A stretch of DNA of 64,000 nucleotides from an uncultured Acetobacteroides sp. (GCF_963678165.1 NZ_OY782755.1:3415996-3479995); one strand, 5' to 3'; counted from the first letter of the stretch, positions 36,690 to 44,386 are shown. The notes: a model not told the origin generated them from the letters alone. Program-made: numbers and translations.

Positions 36690-37727
36690 TTACGATGCCT
36701 TTAGCAGCTTCAGCAGGTTTTCGATGGAGTTGGCGGTGAACATCTTCTCGGAGTTGCGGTAGACTAGGTACTCGCCGGGGCATTCCTCGCTGACCTCCAC
36801 TCGGTATTCGGCCTCGGGGTCGGCAGATGGCGTAAAGCCGTTTCGCACCAGCGCGTTGGCCACCCATTGCGCCTCCACCCCTGCCCCGGTGATGTGTACC
36901 GACTTGGCAATAGCGTTATGCACGCGGAAAGAACCAGTCTCCTTGTCGAAGAGGATGCCTTCGCGCTCGAAGAATGAGTTGAACTCACCCGAGAGCACCA
37001 AATCTTCGGGTACGCCCGACACCAGCGGTCGCCCTTTTGCCAGCAGCCAAAGGCGGTCGGCGAGCTGCAGCGCCAGCTCTAGGTCGTGGGTGGAGAGCAG
37101 GATGCTCTTCTGGGTCTCTACGGCAAGGTTGTGGAGCAGCACCATCACCTCAATCTTGCTGGGAAGGTCGAGGAAGGCGGTAGGCTCGTCGAGAATGATG
37201 ATGGGCGTTTCCTGAGCCAGCGCCTTTGCGATCATCGCCTTTTGGCGCTCGCCATCGCTAAGCTCCGATACGTACTTGGCGGCCAAATCGGCAATGCCCA
37301 CCTGTGCGATTGCCCGCTCGACTACCCTGTGATCCTTTGTGCGAAGAATGCCAAAGTATCCGGTGTGCGGATATCGGCCCATACCCACGAGCTCGCGCAC
37401 GGTCATCCCTCCTACCAGCGATCGCTCGGTGAGCACAACGCTTACCAGCTTGGCGTATTCGCTTTGAGAGTATCCCTTTATGGGCTTACCGCCAATGGAA
37501 ACTTCGCCAGCCAGCCTTGGCTGAAAGCCAACCAGCGTCCGGATAAGGGTAGACTTACCCGCACCGTTAGGGCCCAGCAGGTAGGTTAGCTCGCCCGCCT
37601 TCAGCTCGAGGTTTAGCTTCTCGTGGAGGAGCGTAGGCTGGTTGCGGCCATCGGAGTAACCGATGCCCAACCCAGTAGCCTTAAGGGTTACCTGCTCTGT
37701 CTGCGGTTGTTTCCTTGCACTCATCAC
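36690..37727 (-). CDS. btuD: Cobalamin ABC transporter ATP-binding protein
   Basis: A 345-residue cytoplasmic ATPase of the FecE/BtuD group that powers B12 import. Walker A GPNGAGKST is at about 53-61, Walker B IIILDEPTAFLD at about 172-183 with the switch His in LLSTHDLELA. The signature loop reads LSDGERQK instead of LSGGQ. Residues about 262-345 are an extra C-terminal domain (HITGAGVEAQWVANALVRNG, then EYLVYRNSEKMF) beyond the usual 250-residue length. Its start overlaps the btuC stop by 4 bp, so translation is coupled. It is the last gene of the riboswitch-controlled btuFCD operon. Confidence 0.88.
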   Translation of the reverse strand: MMSARKQPQTEQVTLKATGLGIGYSDGRNQPTLLHEKLNLELKAGELTYLLGPNGAGKSTLIRTLVGFQPRLAGEVSIGGKPIKGYSQSEYAKLVSVVLTERSLVGGMTVRELVGMGRYPHTGYFGILRTKDHRVVERAIAQVGIADLAAKYVSELSDGERQKAMIAKALAQETPIIILDEPTAFLDLPSKIEVMVLLHNLAVETQKSILLSTHDLELALQLADRLWLLAKGRPLVSGVPEDLVLSGEFNSFFEREGILFDKETGSFRVHNAIAKSVHITGAGVEAQWVANALVRNGFTPSADPEAEYRVEVSEECPGEYLVYRNSEKMFTANSIENLLKLLKAS

Positions 37728-38773
37728 GAAAAGTATTGAAGCTTACGACGGTTAAAGATCACGTATATGACAACTGGCGCACCAAGCATCGAAGTTACGG
37801 CATTAATGGGGATAATTCCTCCCTCGCCGGGCAGCGTGGTGAGCAGGTTGCAAAAAAGAGCAACCACAGAGCCAAGCAGAATGGTGGCAGGCAGCAGCGT
37901 CTTGTGGTTGGAGGTTCCGAGCAGCATGCGCGCTACGTGCGGAACGGCCAGACCTATAAAGGATATCGGGCCGCAGAAGGCCGTAATGGCTGCAATTAGC
38001 AGGCCAGCCCCCAGCAGTATGGAGTATCGCGCCCGCTTAACGTTAACCCCCAAGTTGGAGGCGTAGTTCTCGCCCAGCAGCAGCGCGTTCAGCGGCTTAA
38101 TCTGTAAAAGGGCAACCATAACCCCGATAATCGAGGCGATGGCAAAGGAGGGCATCTCGTTCCAGGTTACGTTCGAGAAATCGCCCATCCCCCAAAGCAC
38201 GAAGATTTGAATATTCTCCTTCGAGGCGTAAAAGTTAAGAACAGAGATGATGGACGATGCCATGAAGCCTATCATGATACCCACAATAAGCAGCATGGCC
38301 GTATTCTTTATCTTTGCCGATAGCGAAAGAATGATGAAGAGCACCACTAGCGCCCCCAGAAATGCAGCAAGGATGTTGGCCGTGTAGCCCATAACCGTTC
38401 CAGCGATCATCGACCCATTAAGGGATAGCACCATAATGGCCACGCCAAGATTTGCCCCCGTGCTAATTCCTAAGATTGAAGGATCGGCAAGCGGATTGCG
38501 GAAGAGCGTCTGCATCATCAGCCCGCAGGCCGCAAGGGCAGCGCCCGCCAGCATGGCTGTAATCGACTGGGGCATGCGCGACATCCATACGATGTTGCAC
38601 CAAGCAACGTTTGATGTGTCGGAACTAAAAAGGATGGAGAACACTTTTCCCAATGGAATGGACACCGTTCCCCAGGCGATGTTCATCAGCATCAGAAGAG
38701 GGATCAGCAACCCCACGCCTACCATGATGCGTATGCTTTGGCCCCGCTTACGCCTTACTGCGGACATGCTCAT
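37724..38773 (-). CDS. btuC: Cobalamin ABC transporter permease (FecCD family)
   Basis: A 349-residue inner-membrane permease with about ten transmembrane helices. Family landmarks are RMPQSITAMLAGAALAACGLMMQTLFRNPLADPSILGISTGA (split here only by description: the R-x-P start near 57, the NPLADP motif near 85), and the C-terminal GPISFIGLAVPHVARMLLG coupling region. It pairs with BtuD and receives B12 from BtuF. Both its ends overlap the neighbouring genes by 4 bp. Confidence 0.9.
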   Translation of the reverse strand: MSMSAVRRKRGQSIRIMVGVGLLIPLLMLMNIAWGTVSIPLGKVFSILFSSDTSNVAWCNIVWMSRMPQSITAMLAGAALAACGLMMQTLFRNPLADPSILGISTGANLGVAIMVLSLNGSMIAGTVMGYTANILAAFLGALVVLFIILSLSAKIKNTAMLLIVGIMIGFMASSIISVLNFYASKENIQIFVLWGMGDFSNVTWNEMPSFAIASIIGVMVALLQIKPLNALLLGENYASNLGVNVKRARYSILLGAGLLIAAITAFCGPISFIGLAVPHVARMLLGTSNHKTLLPATILLGSVVALFCNLLTTLPGEGGIIPINAVTSMLGAPVVIYVIFNRRKLQYFS

Positions 38774-39924
38774 CGTGCCAGCATTTGGAAGTACTTTGGA
38801 ACATAGCCGGGCAGCAGCTCCGGATGGAAGATGTTTACAAGATCGCTAAGGATGACGTCTGGTTCGAGATAGCCATCCTCGTAGTAGGGAGTTCTTCCCG
38901 TATCGCAGTTGATGATGGAGCCTTCTTTAAACGCCTTGAAGCTGCTGTAAAGACCGAACTCCTTTTCGAGATGGGCGTAGGTGAACACGTATGGGGTGTT
39001 GGTCTTGATGATCCAGTAGTCGGCATTCGATGCTTTAGCCAGCACCGATTCGAAATTCAGCGAAAGCGAACCTGTACTCTTATCATCCTTCCAAATATAG
39101 TCTGCACCAGCATCCTCGAGGAAGCGAGCCATGTAACTGCGACCTCCAGGGGTGTACCACACCTGTCCGAATTTCTTTTCGGTGAATACGGTAGGACGAT
39201 GCGACTTGGCAGCCTTCGCAATTTTTGCAACACGGTTGTACCGGGCATCAACGCTATCGAACATTTTGTTGGCAAGCGCCTCCTTCTTAAAGAATAAGGA
39301 GATGAACTTGATCCATTCGGCACGCGCCAAAGGGGTATTTTCGAGGTACGAGCAGTCGTACACCAGCGGAACACCCGTTTGCTCAATCTTGTTAAGTGGA
39401 CCACCCGATATGGGTGAAACAACCAAGATCTCAGGGTTCGCTTCGATGATGCGCTCTACGTTAGCCTGCGCCACTTCGCCAAGATTCGCTATCTTCCCCT
39501 GCTTAAGCTTCGCTTGTACAAGGCTATCCTTTACGTACTGAGGCTCTGCAACGCCAGTTATGGTTTGATTTACCCCAAGGCGAGCCATTTCGTTTACCGT
39601 TAAGCCGTAAAAGCAGGCCGATTTTTCGACAGGAACCTTCACGACAATGCCTTTGGGTAATCCCGAAGGGGTAGATTTCGTGCGATCGATAAGAATGTAG
39701 CGCTTAAGCAGCTTAGTGGAGTCGAACGGATCGCGAACATCAACCGTGGCGTAGCTGCCGCTGTAGCTGATGCTAAATCCGCGAAGGTATTTAAGGGTTA
39801 TTTTCTCGGAGAAGTAGGACGAACCAGAAGTTGACGATTCGCCGTTGCCATTTTTCTTGGAAGAGCAAGCGCTAAACAGCAGAGAAACCAATACAATTGC
39901 CAGAAAGGCTCTAAAACGTGTCAT
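38770..39924 (-). CDS. btuF: Cobalamin-binding periplasmic lipoprotein of the ABC transporter
   Basis: A 384-residue class III substrate-binding protein. The lipobox FSACSS puts the lipidated Cys at about residue 20, followed by a Ser/Gly-rich linker. Two lobes are visible: LGVNQTITGVAEPQYV and GEVAQANVERIIEANPEILVVSP in the N-lobe, WYTPGGRSYMARFLEDAGADYIW and PDVILSDLVNIFHPEL in the C-lobe, joined by a long helix, as in BtuF/FhuD. The upstream minus-strand cobalamin riboswitch shows that the ligand is B12. It is the first gene of btuFCD. Confidence 0.9.
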   Translation of the reverse strand: MTRFRAFLAIVLVSLLFSACSSKKNGNGESSTSGSSYFSEKITLKYLRGFSISYSGSYATVDVRDPFDSTKLLKRYILIDRTKSTPSGLPKGIVVKVPVEKSACFYGLTVNEMARLGVNQTITGVAEPQYVKDSLVQAKLKQGKIANLGEVAQANVERIIEANPEILVVSPISGGPLNKIEQTGVPLVYDCSYLENTPLARAEWIKFISLFFKKEALANKMFDSVDARYNRVAKIAKAAKSHRPTVFTEKKFGQVWYTPGGRSYMARFLEDAGADYIWKDDKSTGSLSLNFESVLAKASNADYWIIKTNTPYVFTYAHLEKEFGLYSSFKAFKEGSIINCDTGRTPYYEDGYLEPDVILSDLVNIFHPELLPGYVPKYFQMLAR

Positions 39925-39965
39925 TCCTTAAACTTTTATTCCCGAAAGTTGATATTTTACCCATG

Positions 39966-40125
39966 ATACAGGCAGGTCTTCTGGCTCGTTCCACCTTTAA
40001 AACCTTCCCATCATCAGCTGACAGTGGTAAAAACATTAAAGGCTGCTACTAGAACTTACAGCTGCGGGTACAGCTCCGGATTTTAACCGGATTCCCTTTA
40101 ATCTTACGTTGTTTGCAAGATCGCC
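39966..40125 (-). promoter_or_regulatory. Cobalamin riboswitch upstream of btuF
   Basis: Read on the minus strand: GGGAATCCGGTTAAAATCCG, CTGTACCCGCAGCTGTAAG, the ACCACTG B12-box part, and GAGCCAGAAGACCTGCC at 39971-39987. All conserved blocks are in order and end 45 bp before the btuF start. Confidence 0.93.
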
Positions 40126-40135
40126 AAATCGGGCA

Positions 40136-40143
40136 CAAATGTA
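40136..40143 (-). promoter_or_regulatory. Promoter -7 element for btuFCD
   Basis: Minus-strand TACATTTG, an exact TAnnTTTG match about 15 bp before the riboswitch. Confidence 0.5.
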
Positions 40144-40164
40144 GCCTTTTTTCGACAATTATCT

Positions 40165-40195
40165 AAAAATGAAGGGCGACAAACTGCCGCCCTTC
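40165..40195 (-). terminator. Terminator of ilvE
   Basis: GAAGGGCG and CGCCCTTC pair around a 9-nt loop; read on the minus strand, ATTTTTAG follows, 25 bp past the ilvE stop. Confidence 0.8.
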
Positions 40196-40218
40196 TATGC
40201 TGATTGCTATTTTATTGC

Positions 40219-41238
40219 TTACTCAACAATGGTTACCCATCCGTGAGGATCGGGAATATCGCCATACTGAATACCAACAAGAGTTTCGTAAAGCTTAGTT
40301 GACCATGCACCAGGACAACCATCTTTACAATACTTGTAAACCTTTCCGGTTTCCAGATCGGCAATTTCACCAATTGGAGAGATCACTGCAGCAGTACCGC
40401 AAGCGCCAACCTCTTCAAAAGTTTCGAGTTCCTCCACTGGAATTTGACGACGCACAGGTTTAAGTCCAAGATCTTCAGCCAACGTAAGTATACTCATGTT
40501 GGTTATAGATGGAAGAATACTCGTGCTCTTAGGGGTAATGTACATGTTATCCTTAATACCAAAGAAGTTGGCAGCACCAATCTCGTCGATATACTTCTTT
40601 TCCTTCGCATCAAGGTACAAAGGAGAACCGTAGCCCTTATCGTGAGTTTCGACTACGCCGCGTAAGCTAGCTGCATAGTTACCGCCAACCTTTAAGGTTC
40701 CTGTACCTAGCGGAGCAGCACGGTCGCTATCCTTTACAATAGCAATTTTAACAGGTTTAAAACCTTCCTTGAAGTAAGGACCTACGGGGCTTACAAATAC
40801 AATAAAGGTATACTCCTTAGCTGGCTTAACGCCAACCTCGGCACCCGAACCAAAAAGAACGGGACGGATATATAGCGATGCACCAGTACCGTAAGGTGGT
40901 ACAAAGCGCTCGTTAAGTTTCACAACCTTAAGGATAGCCTCTTCGAAAAGCTTTTCAGGAACTGGAGCCATAAGAATACCTTCGGCTGACCGATGTAACC
41001 GTTTTGCATTCTCGATCCAACGGAAAAGGCGGATTTTACCATCCTTACCTCTATAAGCCTTCAAGCCTTCAAATGCTTCTTGCCCATAATGAAGTCCTGT
41101 TGCGGCAATATGAATTGGGAGATACTCCGAATCAGACACCTCTAATTCGCCCCATTTCCCATCTTTAAATGTACAGCGGACGTTGTAGTCAGTTTTTATG
41201 TAACCGAAAGGCAACTTACCCCAATCTAAATTTTCCAT
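40219..41238 (-). CDS. ilvE: Branched-chain amino acid aminotransferase
   Basis: A 339-residue PLP enzyme that interconverts Val, Leu and Ile with their 2-oxo acids. The ATG at 41238 (MENLDWGKLPFGYIKTDYNV) fits the family; the longer frame adds 31 residues across the promoter. The residue set includes HYGQEAFEGLKAYR, RLHRSAEGILMAP, the PLP Lys in GTLKVGGNYAASLRG and CGTAAVISPIGEI. This is the longer class II BCAT with the VRCTFKDGKWG start common in Bacteroidota. It is monocistronic. Confidence 0.96.
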   Translation of the reverse strand: MENLDWGKLPFGYIKTDYNVRCTFKDGKWGELEVSDSEYLPIHIAATGLHYGQEAFEGLKAYRGKDGKIRLFRWIENAKRLHRSAEGILMAPVPEKLFEEAILKVVKLNERFVPPYGTGASLYIRPVLFGSGAEVGVKPAKEYTFIVFVSPVGPYFKEGFKPVKIAIVKDSDRAAPLGTGTLKVGGNYAASLRGVVETHDKGYGSPLYLDAKEKKYIDEIGAANFFGIKDNMYITPKSTSILPSITNMSILTLAEDLGLKPVRRQIPVEELETFEEVGACGTAAVISPIGEIADLETGKVYKYCKDGCPGAWSTKLYETLVGIQYGDIPDPHGWVTIVE

Positions 41239-41261
41239 ATGATTGCGTTTTCTGATACCAC

Positions 41262-41269
41262 CAAAAGTA
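41262..41269 (-). promoter_or_regulatory. Promoter -7 element of ilvE
   Basis: Minus-strand TACTTTTG, an exact TAnnTTTG match 24 bp before the start, with TTTG at 41286-41289 as a possible -33. Confidence 0.55.
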
Positions 41270-41498
41270 ATAGTTTTTCGTTTAGCAAAAACGATTTTAA
41301 CAAATTTATCACTAACGAAACTATTATACATTACAATTTATCGCACCAATCATCGATTAAGCTACAAAACGACACAAAGTGATGTTTTTATTGTAGCAGA
41401 TTGAACTACAAACACGAGATTCGTCTTTTAGATTTAACACTCAAAAATAGAGACATTAGAAGAGTGATGAATACTTACTACAATTATTCAAGTAAAAG

Positions 41499-41517
41499 GA
41501 GAGATAAAAACCTCTCC
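41499..41517 (-). terminator. Terminator of the phosphofructokinase gene
   Basis: GGAGAG and CTCTCC pair around a 7-nt loop; TTTTA follows on the minus strand, 14 bp past the stop codon. Confidence 0.65.
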
Positions 41518-41530
41518 CTTATTTATCTGC

Positions 41531-42739
41531 CTAGAAGTCGCTTGTCATGATAAGCTGCGGCTTATCGTTGAAATTTTCGTACCGTGGACGATACCGTTCC
41601 TTGTCGTAGAACTTTTCGATGTCAACCTTTTTCTTGTAGCTGGTTACAACGTCGATAGGAACATTGTCGTACCGACCATTACGCAAGCTCACCAGCCTGC
41701 CACAGGTACCTTTAAGAATAAGATCGAGCGCAAGGTTACCAAAAGCCATGGGCACAATGCTATCAAGAGCATCAGGGGCACCAGAGCGTACCATGTAGCC
41801 CAAACGCTGGTTGATTACATCAATTTTTCGTCCATTATTATATTTCGCAGAGAGATTCCGAAGCTGCTCCGAAAGTATATCGCCAATACCGCCAAGCTTT
41901 TTATGCCCGTAGGCGTCAGCCTCCTCACCCTTAAAGATCATATCGCCATTTTTAAACATAGCGCCTTCGGAGACTAAGAGCACAGAGTACTTACTTGGAT
42001 TGTTAGCCCTATCCTGAACCATCAGTTCGGTGAGATGCTCTATGTCGAACTTATACTCGGGGATAACGCATCTGTCGGCAGCACCTGCCATAGTTGGAAG
42101 TAACGCTGAAAAACCTGCATAGCGCCCAAACACCTCTATTACCAAAAAGCGCTCGTGCGAACCTGCAGAAGTTCTCAACTCGTGGGCAAGCTCAATTGTA
42201 CGCGAAATGCAGGTACCAAAGCCTATACAGTAGTCGGTGCCAGGAACATCATTATCCATCGTTTTGGGGATTGCTACGATTGGAACTCCTTTATTGTGCA
42301 GATGCACCCCGTAGCTTAGCGTGTCGTCTCCTCCAATTGGAATGAGGTAATCGAGCCCCAGATAGTCGATATTCGACATCACCTCACCCGTCAGATCGTT
42401 AATATCAAGGGTGTACTTATCCTTATAAAGATCGGGAACCTTATCCAACCTCACATTATCAGGTCGGGTTCTTGTCGAATGAAGGAAAGTTCCTCCAGTT
42501 CGCCCCAATCGGTTTACCATCTGTTCGGTGAGCACAACTACATCCTCCTGCTCTTCTATTTTTTTGGAGCGATCGATGGTTATCATACCCTCCCAACCCT
42601 TACGAATCCCAACCACCTTGTAACCTTCACGAATAGCGCGGAACGTTACCGCTCTGATAGCGGGATTTAAGCCGGGGACATCACCTCCTCCTGTAAGGAC
42701 GCCAATTACCCCTTTGTAGTTCGATTTAGTATTTGCCAT
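41531..42739 (-). CDS. pfp: 6-phosphofructokinase, probably pyrophosphate-dependent
   Basis: A 402-residue enzyme that phosphorylates fructose 6-phosphate. GVLTGGGDVPGLNPAIRA at 13-30 and MAGAADRCVIPE are standard. The phosphoryl-donor site reads GGDDT at 136-140 and PKTMDND at 158-164. In the ATP enzymes the positions equal to E. coli Gly104 and Gly124 are both Gly; Asp139 plus Lys159 here is the pair linked to use of pyrophosphate as donor and to reversibility. The length of about 400 residues also fits the group III/PPi enzymes. The gene is monocistronic. PPi use is inference from two residues. Confidence 0.9.
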   Translation of the reverse strand: MANTKSNYKGVIGVLTGGGDVPGLNPAIRAVTFRAIREGYKVVGIRKGWEGMITIDRSKKIEEQEDVVVLTEQMVNRLGRTGGTFLHSTRTRPDNVRLDKVPDLYKDKYTLDINDLTGEVMSNIDYLGLDYLIPIGGDDTLSYGVHLHNKGVPIVAIPKTMDNDVPGTDYCIGFGTCISRTIELAHELRTSAGSHERFLVIEVFGRYAGFSALLPTMAGAADRCVIPEYKFDIEHLTELMVQDRANNPSKYSVLLVSEGAMFKNGDMIFKGEEADAYGHKKLGGIGDILSEQLRNLSAKYNNGRKIDVINQRLGYMVRSGAPDALDSIVPMAFGNLALDLILKGTCGRLVSLRNGRYDNVPIDVVTSYKKKVDIEKFYDKERYRPRYENFNDKPQLIMTSDF

Positions 42740-42888
42740 GTAATTCCGGGAAATTAGTTTGCGCTTAATTTAGCTTAAAGCAATAATAAATCAAAGTATT
42801 TAATTCGAAAAGATTCAGAATAAATATTAGGAAGACAAAGGAGATTGTCTGCAAGGAAAATATGGATCAACCCCAAAGCATGGAATCG

Positions 42889-42957
42889 ACCCAAAAAGCT
42901 TCCATGCCGAGAGTATAAATGCAAAAAAAGGGAATCACCGTTAAGTAATTCCCTTTT
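42889..42957 (-). pseudogene. Truncated remnant of a fourth GIY-YIG unit
   Basis: Bases 42889-42957 match the start of the GIY-YIG gene and its upstream hairpin (compare 43271-43335). The remnant frame on the minus strand begins MEAFWV and ends after about twelve codons. It marks the downstream edge of the 378-bp tandem array. Confidence 0.8.
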
Positions 42958-42967
42958 TTAATCTTCG

Positions 42968-43042
42968 TGGGAGCTACAGGATTCGAACCTGTGACCCTCC
43001 CGCCTTAAGCGGGATGCGCTGACCCCAACTGAGTTCCAGCCG
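42968..43042 (-). pseudogene. tRNA-like sequence, 5' acceptor strand missing (copy 1)
   Basis: The minus strand has a good T-arm (ACAGG-TTCGAAT-CCTGT), acceptor 3' strand AGCTCCC-A and an anticodon arm TCCCG-CTTAAGG-CGGGA with anticodon UAA. The place for the 5' acceptor strand reads AGCGGCT, which cannot pair with AGCTCCC and is part of the GIY-YIG reading frame. The D-arm is damaged (ACTC against GCGC). It is therefore unlikely to be a working tRNA. Confidence 0.75.
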
Positions 43043-43283
43043 CTATTAAACTCTCTATCCGCTTGCGGCTTTTCCAGCCCTTCATCTCCATCTCCCTACA
43101 GTAGGCTTCTGAACGGGAAGAATACGTTTCGCTGTACTTCAGAACCCAAGGAGAACCTTGACGCGAGTAGGCGGTTTTACCCCGTTCATGCTCTACTAGC
43201 CGACGTGCTAGATCGCCGGTGCTACCAATGTAGTATCGGTCCAATTTTGCACTGTAAAGAATGTAAACCCAAAAAGTTTCCAT
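43005..43283 (-). CDS. GIY-YIG nuclease, tandem copy 1
   Basis: A 92-residue single-domain nuclease of the URI/UPF0213 kind. The start at 43283 (METFWVYILYSAKLDRYYIG) gives the canonical domain; the track upstream runs into a hairpin. VYI and YYIG are the two halves of the GIY-YIG motif, Arg is at LARRL, and the metal-binding Glu is in SRSEAYCREMEMKGWKSRK. The last 13 codons (AAGTQLGSAHPA) lie in the tRNA-like sequence, whose UAA anticodon serves as stop codon. The protein is identical to copy 2. The natural DNA target is unknown; the overlap with tRNA sequence suggests that tRNA genes are its habitat. Confidence 0.9.
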   Translation of the reverse strand: METFWVYILYSAKLDRYYIGSTGDLARRLVEHERGKTAYSRQGSPWVLKYSETYSSRSEAYCREMEMKGWKSRKRIESLIAAGTQLGSAHPA

Positions 43284-43345
43284 ACCGAAAGCTGTAAATG
43301 CAAAAAAGGGAATCACCGTTAAGTAATTCCCTTTTAAAACCTTCG

Positions 43346-43420
43346 TGGGAGCTACAGGATTCGAACCTGTGACCCTCCCGCCTTAAGCGGGATGCGCTGA
43401 CCCCAACTGAGTTCCAGCCG
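43346..43420 (-). pseudogene. tRNA-like sequence, 5' acceptor strand missing (copy 2)
   Basis: Identical in all visible positions to the tRNA-like sequence 378 bp to the left, with the same UAA anticodon loop, intact T-arm and unpaired acceptor. Confidence 0.75.
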
Positions 43421-43661
43421 CTATTAAACTCTCTATCCGCTTGCGGCTTTTCCAGCCCTTCATCTCCATCTCCCTACAGTAGGCTTCTGAACGGGAAGAA
43501 TACGTTTCGCTGTACTTCAGAACCCAAGGAGAACCTTGACGCGAGTAGGCGGTTTTACCCCGTTCATGCTCTACTAGCCGACGTGCTAGATCGCCGGTGC
43601 TACCAATGTAGTATCGGTCCAATTTTGCACTGTAAAGAATGTAAACCCAAAAAGTTTCCAT
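43383..43661 (-). CDS. GIY-YIG nuclease, tandem copy 2
   Basis: The same 92-residue protein as copy 1, without any amino-acid difference, in a 378-bp unit that also repeats the tRNA-like sequence and a hairpin (GGGAAT...ATTCCC, at 43689-43712). Identity of copies 1 and 2 against five differences in copy 3 indicates a recent duplication or gene conversion. Confidence 0.9.
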   Translation of the reverse strand: METFWVYILYSAKLDRYYIGSTGDLARRLVEHERGKTAYSRQGSPWVLKYSETYSSRSEAYCREMEMKGWKSRKRIESLIAAGTQLGSAHPA

Positions 43662-43723
43662 ACCGAAAGCTGTAAATGCAAAAAAGGGAATCACCGTTAA
43701 GTAATTCCCTTTTAAAACCTTCG

Positions 43724-43798
43724 TGGGAGCTACAGGATTCGAACCTGTGACCCTCCCGCCTTAAGCGGGAGGCGCTGACCCCAACTGAGCTCCAGCCG
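43724..43798 (-). pseudogene. tRNA-like sequence, 5' acceptor strand missing (copy 3)
   Basis: As copies 1 and 2 but with GAGCTC in the D-arm and CTCCCG/CGGGAG in the anticodon arm, so it is closer to a canonical tRNA. The acceptor 5' strand is still replaced by nuclease coding sequence. Confidence 0.75.
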
Positions 43799-44039
43799 CT
43801 ATTAAACTCTCTATCCGCTTGCGGCTTTTCCAGCCCTTCAACTCCATCTCCCTACGGTAGGCTTCCGAACGGGAAGAATATGTTTCGCTATACTTCAAGA
43901 CCCAAGGAGAACCTTGGCGCGAGTAGGCAGTTTTACCCCGCTCATGCTCTGCTAGCCTACGTGCTAGATCGCCGGTGCTACCAATGTAGTATCGGTCCAA
44001 CTTTGCACTGTAAAGAATGTAAACCCAAAAAGTTTCCAT
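43761..44039 (-). CDS. GIY-YIG nuclease, tandem copy 3 (diverged)
   Basis: A 92-residue nuclease differing from copies 1 and 2 at five positions (RRLAEH, EAYRREMELKG, AAGAQ, SAPPA). All motif residues are kept. The ATG at 44039 is preferred; the open frame continues upstream through the tRNA-Val at 44102-44176, which is not plausible as coding. Being next to the intact tRNA-Val, this is probably the founding copy from which the other two arose. Confidence 0.88.
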   Translation of the reverse strand: METFWVYILYSAKLDRYYIGSTGDLARRLAEHERGKTAYSRQGSPWVLKYSETYSSRSEAYRREMELKGWKSRKRIESLIAAGAQLGSAPPA

Positions 44040-44101
44040 GCAGAAGGCTATAAATGCAAAAAGGGAATCACCGTTAAGTAATTCCCTTCTAAAATCTTTC
44101 G

Positions 44102-44176
44102 TGGGAGCTACAGGATTCGAACCTGTGACCCTCTGCTTGTAAGGCAGATGCTCTGAACCAGCTGAGCTAAGCTCCC
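44102..44176 (-). tRNA. tRNA-Val (anticodon UAC)
   Basis: GGGAGCT/AGCTCCC acceptor, D-arm GCTC...GAGC, anticodon arm TCTGC-CTTACAA-GCAGA and T-arm ACAGG-TTCGAAT-CCTGT with discriminator A; CCA is not encoded. It lies exactly 378 bp from the tRNA-like copy 3, so it is the upstream member of the tandem register. Confidence 0.96.
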
Positions 44177-44201
44177 GAATACATTTTCCAAAAAACATTT
44201 A

Positions 44202-44266
44202 CTTCGAACCTGTGACCCCCTTTCGTCGTAAACGGAATGCTTTGAACTAGCAGAGTCATACTCCCA
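44202..44266 (-). pseudogene. Degenerate tRNA-Val copy
   Basis: GGGAGTA acceptor start, then GACTCTGCTAGTTCAAAGCA, an anticodon region with TTTACGA and the GGGTCACAGGTTCGAA T-arm half, after which similarity ends. The second T-stem strand and 3' acceptor are lost. Positioned between two intact tRNA-Val genes. Confidence 0.8.
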
Positions 44267-44287
44267 AAGTATGTTGTTTTCAAAAAG

Positions 44288-44362
44288 TGGGAGCTACAGG
44301 ATTCGAACCTGTGACCCTCTGCTTGTAAGGCAGATGCTCTGAACCAGCTGAGCTAAGCTCCC
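44288..44362 (-). tRNA. tRNA-Val (anticodon UAC)
   Basis: Sequence identical to the tRNA at 44102-44176, all arms intact. CCA is not encoded. Confidence 0.96.
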
Positions 44363-44386
44363 GAATTATGTTGTTTTTGAAAGAAG

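Noticed and set aside
42968..43042. tRNA-Leu (UAA)
   Set aside because: It lacks the long variable arm of tRNA-Leu and its acceptor strands do not pair; listed as tRNA-like pseudogene instead.
43761..44198. Longer 145-codon version of GIY-YIG copy 3
   Set aside because: The extra N-terminal part is the translation of an intact tRNA-Val gene.
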